DNA of 5,754 bases from positions 1 to 5,754 of the forward strand of contig JAEWMM010000254.1 in the NCBI GenBank assembly GCA_023457175.1. Direction: 5' to 3'. This DNA is from Bacillota bacterium (GTDB lineage: Bacteria > Bacillota > Clostridia > Oscillospirales > Ruminococcaceae). This document shows positions 1 to 4,975 of this stretch, piece by piece. The notes below the pieces were generated by a model. It was not told the origin of the DNA. It saw only the letters and a list, made by a program, of their open reading frames with translations, and did no database searches. Within the stretch, counting starts at the first letter, position 1. The number at the start of each line of letters is the position of its first letter. Made by a program: the position numbers and the translations under genes.

Positions 1-8
1 GAATATAG

Positions 9-923
9 ATGAACCTGCCAAAAAGCATTACCGTTTGTGAGGTCGGCCTGCGGGACGGACTTCAAAATGAAAAGGCGACGCTGAGCACCGGGCAAAAGCT
101 GACGCTGCTTGAAAACATTCAGGACGCCGACGTTTCGCTCATTGAAATAGGCAGTATGGTAAGCCCCAAGGCCATTCCGCAAATGGCGGACACCGGTGAG
201 GTTTACAAACAATTGCGAAAGAAGCCGGACGTCGAATACCGGGTATTGGTCTTAAACCAAAAGGGATTGGAGCGCGCAGTCGAAGCCGGTATGAAAAAGG
301 TCAAGATCACCCTGTCGGTCAGCGAAGCGCACCAGAGGGCCAATGCCAATTCAACACCGCTTGAAATGTTCAAAACCTTTGCGCCGATGGCGGAGTATGC
401 CGCCGCGCACGGTGTGACGCTGTCGGGCGCGATGGCGACGTCGTTTGGATGCCCGTTTGAGGGCGTTATTCCGATTGAGCGTATCAAGGCGGTCGCCGCC
501 GAGTTCCGAAAGATCGGCATAACCGAGTTATCCATGTCGGACACGACCGGTATGGCGAATCCGGCGCTGGTTTATCGCCAGTGCATAGAAATGCGGGAAG
601 CTTTTCCCGAGGTGTTGTGGAACCTCCACTTCCACAACACACGTGGTATGGGCTTGGCCAATGTGCTGGCCGGTATGCAGGCGGGGGTGACCCGTTTTGA
701 CGCAAGCTTGGGCGGTTTGGGCGGTTGCCCCTTTGCCCCCGGTGCAACCGGCAACATAGCCACCGAAGATCTGCTGCATATGTGCGGAGAAATGGGCATC
801 GAAACCGGCGTCGACCTTGATAAGATGATTGCGGCCGCCCGCACGCTTCAGGAGATGGTGGGTCACGCGCTGCCAAGCGCCGTATTAAAAGCAGGTAAGG
901 TATCCGACCTTTATCAGTTTTAA
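9..923 (+). CDS. HMG-CoA lyase family protein (DRE-TIM metallolyase), variant active site
   Basis: A 304-residue cytoplasmic enzyme of the hydroxymethylglutaryl-CoA lyase family; the classical reaction is HMG-CoA to acetyl-CoA plus acetoacetate, by retro-aldol cleavage with a divalent metal. Seen: the N-terminal signature EVGLRDGLQNE (R15 and D16 match human R41 and D42), E46 in LIEIGS followed by VSPKAIPQM (human E72 region), metal ligands H207 and H209, and the signature loop GGLGGCPFAPGATGN with catalytic C240 and N249 (human C266 and N275, same spacing). Length is normal for bacterial members. Odd: the metal motif reads HFHNTRG, with N210 and R212 where classical enzymes have HCHDTYG, so the acyl-CoA substrate may differ (for example a citramalyl-CoA-like or other 3-hydroxyacyl-CoA); this is inference. 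The start is fixed: TAG at 6-8 is in frame immediately before the ATG. Any ribosome binding site lies outside the window. Family assignment is strong; the substrate is open. Confidence 0.92.
   Translation: MNLPKSITVCEVGLRDGLQNEKATLSTGQKLTLLENIQDADVSLIEIGSMVSPKAIPQMADTGEVYKQLRKKPDVEYRVLVLNQKGLERAVEAGMKKVKITLSVSEAHQRANANSTPLEMFKTFAPMAEYAAAHGVTLSGAMATSFGCPFEGVIPIERIKAVAAEFRKIGITELSMSDTTGMANPALVYRQCIEMREAFPEVLWNLHFHNTRGMGLANVLAGMQAGVTRFDASLGGLGGCPFAPGATGNIATEDLLHMCGEMGIETGVDLDKMIAAARTLQEMVGHALPSAVLKAGKVSDLYQF
612..640. repeat. Perfect 11-bp inverted repeat inside the lyase gene
   Basis: GTGTTGTGGAA at 612-622 is followed after a 7-base spacer by its exact reverse complement TTCCACAACAC at 630-640. 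The repeat lies in the lyase coding sequence, and its right arm encodes part of the metal-binding HFHNT motif (F208 onward). It could form an mRNA hairpin, or be a protein-binding palindrome, or be chance produced by coding constraints. The 9-mer AGGTGTTGT at 610-618 recurs at 941-949 inside the intergenic palindrome. The repeat is certain; a function is not shown. Confidence 0.5.
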
Positions 924-929
924 GCGCCT

Positions 930-957
930 TTGTTTACAACAGGTGTTGTATAAACAA
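930..957. promoter_or_regulatory. Imperfect palindrome, candidate operator or promoter region upstream of the aldehyde dehydrogenase
   Basis: The left arm TTGTTTACAACA (930-941) and right arm TGTTGTATAAACAA (944-957) are complementary over all 12 bases of the left arm, except for a TA bulge in the right arm. The spacer is GG. It sits in the AT-rich 78-base gap between the lyase and the aldehyde dehydrogenase. TATAAA at 949-954 resembles a sigma-70/SigA -10 box and would give a leader of about 40 bases containing the ribosome binding site, but I see no convincing -35 box at 16-18 bases upstream. With no U-run immediately after the arm it is not a canonical intrinsic terminator. An operator overlapping a promoter is the preferred reading; an mRNA hairpin is the alternative. 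Confidence 0.35.
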
Positions 958-984
958 TGTCTTAATTAATTTTTGTAATAATCG

Positions 985-990
985 AAAGGA
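985..990 (+). promoter_or_regulatory. Ribosome binding site deciding the aldehyde dehydrogenase start
   Basis: AAAGGA at 985-990 lies 11 bases before the ATG at 1002. Another in-frame ATG at 990-992 overlaps this Shine-Dalgarno sequence and has no purine-rich site of its own upstream (the preceding bases are TTGTAATAATCG). The start at 1002, giving MATKEL, is therefore preferred over 990, giving MILTMATKEL. Confidence 0.75.
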
Positions 991-1001
991 TGATTTTAAC
1001 C

Positions 1002-2417
1002 ATGGCAACCAAGGAACTCACCGCAGAGCAGTTAAAAGAGATGGATGAACTGTTTGAGCGCGCCCAAAAGGCCGCTGATATCATCGCAACATATGACCAG
1101 GAGCGTGTAGACCACCTCTGCCGCGCTGTCGGCTGGGCTATTACGAATCTTCAAACCTGGGAACCCCTGTGCTACGAGGTTGTCGAAGAGACCGGTCTCG
1201 GCGATCCGGTTTCCAAGATCAATAAGCGCCACAAGGTGCGCGGCATGCTGCGCGACGCGCTGCGCGGCAAGAGCGTCGGCATTATTGAAGAGCTCCCTGA
1301 GAAGGGCCTTGTCAAATACGCAAAGCCGGTCGGGGTTATCGCTTCTCTGGTTCCCACCACCAATCCGACCTCCACGCCTGCCGGTCAGGCCATGTACGCC
1401 ATCAAGGCGCGAGACGCCATTATCTTCTCCCCGCATCCCCGCGCGAAGAAGTGCACCGCCAAGTGCGTGCAGATTATGCGCGAGGCGCTGGTTCGCGAGG
1501 GCGCGCCCGCCGATATTCTTCAGGTGGTCGAAGAGCCGAGCCTTGCCAAAACCGACGAGCTGATGCGGCGTGCAAATCTCATCATCGCCACTGGCGGCCG
1601 CCCCATGGTTAAGGCTGCTTACTCCTCCGGCACGCCGGCCTTTGGTTCAGGCGCCGGCAACTCCACGATGATCTATGACGAGACCGCCGACCCCAGAGAC
1701 GCGGCCAGAAATACCCGTATTTCCAAAACCTCTGACTTTGGGTCCGGCTGTTCCTGCGACGGTAATCTGGTCATTCATGCTTCTATCTTTGATGCAACGG
1801 TCGAAGCCCTTAAAGAAGAAGGCGCCTACCTTGCCAACGAGGAAGAAAAAGAGCTGATCAAGCGCGTCATGTGGGACGAAAACGGCCACAGACTGCCCGA
1901 CACCGTTGCCGTTTCTCCCCAGATGCTCGCTGAGAAGGCCGGCTTTACGATCGGCGCGGAATACAAATTCATCGCGGTCATGGGCGACGGCATCGGCAAA
2001 GAGCATTTCTTCTCAAGCGAGAAGCTGACCACGCTGCTCGCGCTCTTCAAGTACGACGGCGAGTTTGAGAATGCGCTCGACATGATGCGCGCCATCTACG
2101 AGGTCGGCGGCAAGGGCCACTCCTGCGGCATCTATTCCTTTAACGAGGAGCACATTCACAGACTGGCTATGGCGGCCCCCGTTTCGCGCATCATGGTTCG
2201 CCAGCCGCAGAACAAGGCCAACGCCGGCTCTTACACCAACGGCATGCCGATGACCAACTCAATGGGCTGCGGCACCTGGGGCGGCAACATCATCTCTGAG
2301 AACATCGCGCTGCGCCAGTATATGAACACCACATGGGTGTCGGTGCCGATTCCTGAAGATAAACCCAGCGAAGAGTGGCTGTTTGGCGAATTTTACAATC
2401 CGGAAATGGACAGATAA
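1002..2417 (+). CDS. CoA-acylating aldehyde dehydrogenase (AdhE N-domain / SauS-like)
   Basis: A 471-residue cytoplasmic enzyme expected to interconvert an aldehyde plus CoA and NAD(P)+ with an acyl-CoA. Seen, in order: VPTTNPTSTP from V117 and IIFSPHPRAKK around S143, both hallmarks of the acylating branch that includes the AdhE N-terminal domain; ATGGRPMVKAAYSSG from A196 and GSGAGN to N220, nucleotide-site loops; the catalytic cysteine C250 in SDFGSGCSCDGN, aligned with the cysteine of AdhE's NGxICASEQ; and SMGCGTWGGN ending at N429 (AdhE has CGSWGGN). There is no C-terminal iron alcohol dehydrogenase domain, so it is a stand-alone form. The overall style (CSCDGN, NKANAGSYTNGMPM, VPIPEDKPSEEWLFGEF) reminds me of proteins named acylating sulfoacetaldehyde dehydrogenase (SauS), but that name comes from memory and the substrate is not proven. 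Odd: a second cysteine, C252, lies two residues from the catalytic one. Codons are strongly biased (GGC, CTG, AAG, GCC), suggesting high expression. The neighbouring ThDP enzyme could supply its aldehyde. Confidence 0.93.
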   Translation: MATKELTAEQLKEMDELFERAQKAADIIATYDQERVDHLCRAVGWAITNLQTWEPLCYEVVEETGLGDPVSKINKRHKVRGMLRDALRGKSVGIIEELPEKGLVKYAKPVGVIASLVPTTNPTSTPAGQAMYAIKARDAIIFSPHPRAKKCTAKCVQIMREALVREGAPADILQVVEEPSLAKTDELMRRANLIIATGGRPMVKAAYSSGTPAFGSGAGNSTMIYDETADPRDAARNTRISKTSDFGSGCSCDGNLVIHASIFDATVEALKEEGAYLANEEEKELIKRVMWDENGHRLPDTVAVSPQMLAEKAGFTIGAEYKFIAVMGDGIGKEHFFSSEKLTTLLALFKYDGEFENALDMMRAIYEVGGKGHSCGIYSFNEEHIHRLAMAAPVSRIMVRQPQNKANAGSYTNGMPMTNSMGCGTWGGNIISENIALRQYMNTTWVSVPIPEDKPSEEWLFGEFYNPEMDR

Positions 2418-2424
2418 GCCATTT

Positions 2425-2486
2425 CAATGCTATCATCTACGCGGGGCGGCGTTATACCGCCGCCTCTCCCCCCTGATAAAGCATTG
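2425..2486 (+). other. Two-tier stem-loop in the gap between aldehyde dehydrogenase and ThDP enzyme
   Basis: The 95-base gap can fold into an outer stem, CAATGC (2425-2430) with GCATTG (2481-2486), continued by TATC (2431-2434) with GATA (2475-2478). This encloses an inner GC-rich hairpin, GGCGGCG (2445-2451) with CGCCGCC (2458-2464) around the loop TTATAC, extended by one G-U and one G-C pair to 2443/2466. The inner hairpin is followed by a C-run, not a U-run, so a canonical intrinsic terminator is unlikely. A processing or stability element, or a partial attenuator, is possible. The pairing is directly visible; the role is inferred. Confidence 0.45.
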
Positions 2487-2491
2487 CTTAG

Positions 2492-2498
2492 AAAGGAG
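2492..2498 (+). promoter_or_regulatory. Ribosome binding site of the ThDP enzyme, unusually long spacing
   Basis: AAAGGAG at 2492-2498 is a strong Shine-Dalgarno sequence, but 14 bases separate it from the ATG at 2513, longer than the usual 5-9. No better start codon lies between them, and an in-frame TAG at 2489 blocks upstream extension. The site sits just after the intergenic stem-loop. Confidence 0.7.
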
Positions 2499-2512
2499 CG
2501 CAGATAGTAAAT

Positions 2513-4333
2513 ATGAAGAAATTACTTTCTTACCAGATCGTCGATTATTTAGAGCGCCGCGGTGTCGAGTATGTGTTTGGCCTTTGCGGTCATACTGTTA
2601 TTGCCATGCTTGACGCACTCGAGAAGAGCACAAAGGTTAAGTATATCTCAAACCGCCATGAGCAGATTGCATCCACCGCAGCCGACGGCTATGCGCGCAT
2701 TACCCACAAGGCGAGCGTGGTGCTGTGCCATATCGGCCCCGGCATGACCAACGCTCTCACCGGCGTGGCCAATGCGGCGTTTGACTCGATCCCTATGGTG
2801 GTGATCGCCGGCGATGCGCCCAGCTATTATTATGGCCGTCATCCGCATCAGGAGGTCAACATGCACTGCGATGGCTCGCAGTATGACATTTATAAGCCTG
2901 TTGTCAAACGCGCATGGCGCATAGACGACCCCGAGGCGATGCCCGCCATTCTGGACAAGGCTTTTCGCCTTGCCGAAAGCGGACGCCCCGGCCCGGTGCT
3001 GATCTCAGTTCCGATGGATATGTTCTCGCGCGAGATTGACACCGATCTGTTCGAGCGCACCTACCTCGACAGCGATCTCACCATTCGTCCCGCTCTTGCG
3101 CCCGACGCCGCCAAGGCGATTGCCAAGCGTCTTGTCGAGGCCAAAAACCCCGTTATGCACGCAGGCGGCGGCATTCTGCTGGCGCAGGCTTCCGACGATC
3201 TGGCAGCGCTGGCCGAGTTCCTTGACATACCTGTCTCGCGCACGCTGATGGGTCAGGGCTGCATCTCGGACACGCATCCGCTGATGGTTGGCCAGACAGG
3301 CTTCTGGGGCATGGAATTTACCCACAAGCTGACCGCCAACGCCGACGTCATTCTCGGGCTCGGCACCCGCTTTGCGGAGGCGGACAGCTCAAGCTGGTAC
3401 CCGGGCGTCACCTTTGATATGAGCAAAACCAAGTTTTTGCAGATTGATATCGATCCCACCGAAATCGGCCGCAACTACCCCGTCGAGATTGGCGCGGTGG
3501 CCGACCTGAAATATGCGTTGCAGCAGATTCTTGAAGAGGCCAAGAAGCTTTGCCCCAACGGTGTTGACCGGTCCGAGCTGCGCGCCGAAATTGCCGCACA
3601 GAAGGCGGCCTTCAAGGCGGCCAATACCGATGTCAGCAACGACAGCCGGTTCCCGATGACGCCCCAGCGCATCCTCAAGGACGTCAAGGAGCAGCTGCCC
3701 GCCGATTCGCTCATCTTCACCGATGTGGGCTGGAACAAGAACGGTGTCGCGCAGCAATTCGATATCGAGGTTCCCGGCAGCATTCACCATCCGTCGGGAC
3801 TGGCGACCATGGGCTTTGGCTCGGCCGCTATTCTGGGCGCCAAGCTGGCCGCCCCTGAAAAGACGGTCATTACGCTGATCGGCGACGGCGGCTTTGGCAC
3901 CAACCCCTCGGTTATTGCCACTGCGGTCGAGCAGAATATTCCGGTCGTATGGGTGGTTATGAACAATTCCGCATTCGGCACCATCGCCGGTCTGGAATAC
4001 GGCAACTACGGCACCAAGTTCGGCACGCTGTTTGCAACGCCCGACGGTGAGAGCTATACCCCCAACTGGGCGGAGATTGCCAAGGGCTACGGTATTGAGG
4101 CGGTCAAGATCACCTGCGCCGACGAGTTTGCCCCCGCGCTTAAAAAAGCGATTGAGGCCAATAAGCCCTACCTGCTGGATGTACCCATGCAGAACATTCC
4201 GGTGCCGACGCCCGGCTGCTGGAACATCAACGATATCTATTCTCCCGACGGCCGTGTGGTCAACGGCAAGGTTATTCGTAACGCAGAGGGCGTATACGAG
4301 CCGCCGAAGCATTCCGCTTCTCACAAATCCTAG
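2513..4333 (+). CDS. Thiamine diphosphate-dependent enzyme, acetolactate-synthase-like
   Basis: A 606-residue enzyme with the three-domain plan of the acetolactate synthase / oxalyl-CoA decarboxylase superfamily: pyrimidine-binding domain about residues 1-170, central domain about 190-340, diphosphate-binding domain about 370-565. Seen: the cofactor-activating glutamate E50 in NRHEQIASTAADGYAR; HPHQE at 110-114, matching the conserved QE of acetolactate synthases; AESGRPGPVLISVP; central-domain LGTRF to F287 and DIDPTEIGRNYPVEIGAVADL; and the diphosphate/Mg motif GDGG from G457 to N484-N485. The class decarboxylates 2-oxo acids, ligates the product, or cleaves 2-hydroxyacyl-CoAs. It is not a sulfoacetaldehyde acetyltransferase or glyoxylate carboligase by its motifs. 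No small regulatory IlvN subunit gene is adjacent, and the flanking genes are catabolic, so biosynthetic acetolactate synthase is unlikely. Odd: a C-terminal tail of about 35 residues after PVPTPGCW, ending in a polar EPPKHSASHKS. It may feed an aldehyde to the upstream dehydrogenase. The family is sure; the reaction is open. Confidence 0.9.
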   Translation: MKKLLSYQIVDYLERRGVEYVFGLCGHTVIAMLDALEKSTKVKYISNRHEQIASTAADGYARITHKASVVLCHIGPGMTNALTGVANAAFDSIPMVVIAGDAPSYYYGRHPHQEVNMHCDGSQYDIYKPVVKRAWRIDDPEAMPAILDKAFRLAESGRPGPVLISVPMDMFSREIDTDLFERTYLDSDLTIRPALAPDAAKAIAKRLVEAKNPVMHAGGGILLAQASDDLAALAEFLDIPVSRTLMGQGCISDTHPLMVGQTGFWGMEFTHKLTANADVILGLGTRFAEADSSSWYPGVTFDMSKTKFLQIDIDPTEIGRNYPVEIGAVADLKYALQQILEEAKKLCPNGVDRSELRAEIAAQKAAFKAANTDVSNDSRFPMTPQRILKDVKEQLPADSLIFTDVGWNKNGVAQQFDIEVPGSIHHPSGLATMGFGSAAILGAKLAAPEKTVITLIGDGGFGTNPSVIATAVEQNIPVVWVVMNNSAFGTIAGLEYGNYGTKFGTLFATPDGESYTPNWAEIAKGYGIEAVKITCADEFAPALKKAIEANKPYLLDVPMQNIPVPTPGCWNINDIYSPDGRVVNGKVIRNAEGVYEPPKHSASHKS

Positions 4334-4375
4334 CTTGCGATTGCAATGCACAATTCAAATCCCATTCAATATTGC

Positions 4376-4414
4376 TTGGCAGCGGCGCTTTTTAAAGCAA
4401 AGCGCCGCCGCCAA
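4376..4414 (+). other. Strong 15-pair hairpin between ThDP enzyme and transporter genes
   Basis: Bases 4376-4391 pair with 4399-4414: TTGGC with GCCAA, one A-C mismatch (4381/4409), then GCGGCGCTTT with AAAGCGCCGC, closing a 7-base loop. It lies in the 120-base gap, 39 bases before dctQ. Downstream is AAACGCGGTAAC, with no U-run, and no U-run follows it on the other strand either, so it does not fit a canonical intrinsic terminator. A likely role is mRNA processing or 3'-end protection, which would let the enzyme and transporter parts of one transcript differ in abundance. The rest of the gap holds only short AT palindromes (ATTGCAAT at 4340, CAATATTG at 4367) that I cannot assign. Confidence 0.55.
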
Positions 4415-4432
4415 ACGCGGTAACACTGGCTA

Positions 4433-4450
4433 AGAAAGGAAATAAGGTGG
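4433..4450 (+). promoter_or_regulatory. Ribosome binding region of dctQ with two overlapping candidate sites
   Basis: AGAAAGGA (4433-4440) is 13 bases from the ATG at 4454, and AAGGTGG (4444-4450), a one-mismatch AAGGAGG, is only 3 bases away. Neither has ideal spacing, so translation initiation may be moderate. No other start in this frame is better. Confidence 0.5.
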
Positions 4451-4453
4451 CCT

Positions 4454-4975
4454 ATGAAGGTTCTCAAATGGTTGGATGAAAGCCTGGAAGAAACTATTCT
4501 GGTTGTACTGCTGCTGATTATGTCTTTGGCTATGGGCGCACAGATCATAGCAAGATATATTTTTAATAGTCCGCTCTCCTGGTCTGAGGAGCTTTCCCGC
4601 TTTCTGTTTGTCTGGTCGGGATTCCTGAGCATAAGCTATTGCTTTAAAAAGCAGATCTCCATTAAAATTGAGCAGGTCGTGTCTCTGCTGCCCAAGAAGA
4701 TTGCAGCCGGCTTTAAAATTTTTGAAAAAATTGTGATGCTTGCATTCTATTTCTATATGGTTCCCTTTGCCTGGACTTATTTTAACAATGCGGTGTCAAG
4801 CGGGCAGCTCAGCCCGGCGATGCAGATACCCATGTATATTATTTACATCGCCCCGCTGGTCGGCTTTGTGCTAAGCATTATCCGTCTGCTTCAAGGCGTT
4901 TTTGAAAAGTGGCTGGTTGTTTCGGGCGACGATAAGGGTGCGTCCGGCCAGCTTGGAGTAGGAGGAGGAAATTAA
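4454..4975 (+). CDS. dctQ: TRAP transporter small membrane subunit (DctQ-like)
   Basis: A 173-residue inner-membrane protein, the small subunit of a tripartite ATP-independent periplasmic transporter, which with DctM and a periplasmic binding protein takes up organic acids using a sodium or proton gradient. Four hydrophobic segments are visible, at about residues 12-33, 48-64, 88-110 and 127-148. Between the first two is the family signature RYIFNSPLSWSEELSRF (34-50), directly followed by LFVWSGFLSISYCFKKQISI. Length is typical for the family. The C-terminus is glycine-rich (GASGQLGVGGGN); its last codons double as the ribosome binding site of the next gene, and the stop codon overlaps the next start by one base. 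The gene looks more AT-rich than the two enzyme genes before it. The solute-binding subunit (DctP) is not between this gene and the enzymes, so it must lie elsewhere. The transported substrate cannot be read from this subunit. Confidence 0.93.
   Translation: MKVLKWLDESLEETILVVLLLIMSLAMGAQIIARYIFNSPLSWSEELSRFLFVWSGFLSISYCFKKQISIKIEQVVSLLPKKIAAGFKIFEKIVMLAFYFYMVPFAWTYFNNAVSSGQLSPAMQIPMYIIYIAPLVGFVLSIIRLLQGVFEKWLVVSGDDKGASGQLGVGGGN
4961..4968 (+). promoter_or_regulatory. Strong ribosome binding site of dctM inside dctQ
   Basis: GGAGGAGG at 4961-4968 lies 6 bases before the ATG at 4975. It is the best Shine-Dalgarno site in the window and lies within the glycine codons ending dctQ. Together with the TAATG stop/start overlap it indicates translational coupling, and it fixes the dctM start. 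Confidence 0.85.

Noticed and set aside
1..12. End of an upstream gene (GAA TAT AGA TGA) overlapping the lyase start by ATGA
   Set aside because: Three codons are too few to support a gene call. The arrangement is compatible with a coupled upstream gene but cannot be shown from this window.
203..876. Several minus-strand open frames opposite the lyase
   Set aside because: They overlap each other and the lyase coding sequence and have low-complexity, arginine/proline-rich or unmotivated translations; they are shadow frames.
974..982. Extended -10 promoter (TG-T-AATAAT) just before the dehydrogenase
   Set aside because: Transcription from it would start at about 989 and remove most of the ribosome binding site, and there is no -35 box.
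990..1001. Start of the aldehyde dehydrogenase at ATG 990
   Set aside because: This ATG overlaps the AAAGGA ribosome binding site and has none upstream; the ATG at 1002 is properly spaced.
2383..2613. Short plus-strand frame bridging the dehydrogenase and the ThDP enzyme
   Set aside because: It overlaps the ends of both real genes in another frame, has no ribosome binding site, and covers the structured gap.
2513..4333. Sulfoacetaldehyde acetyltransferase (Xsc), suggested by the SauS-like dehydrogenase next door
   Set aside because: As I recall the Xsc N-terminal motifs, they differ from this protein, whose NRHEQ, HPHQE and LGTRF segments follow acetolactate synthase instead. A profile search would settle it.
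2513..4333. Glyoxylate carboligase
   Set aside because: That enzyme lacks the cofactor-activating glutamate (it has valine there), whereas E50 is present here.
3389..4351. Long minus-strand open frame of 320 codons
   Set aside because: It lies almost wholly antisense to the ThDP enzyme, whose motifs are unmistakable. It shows no family motif and is explained by the GC-rich codon usage of the real gene.
4376..4414. Rho-independent terminator after the ThDP gene
   Set aside because: The stem is strong, but neither strand has the required run of T directly after it.
4032..4433. Plus-strand frame of 133 codons overlapping the ThDP gene end and the following gap
   Set aside because: It is mostly an arginine-rich out-of-frame reading of the ThDP gene that runs into the intergenic hairpin; there is no ribosome binding site or recognisable motif.
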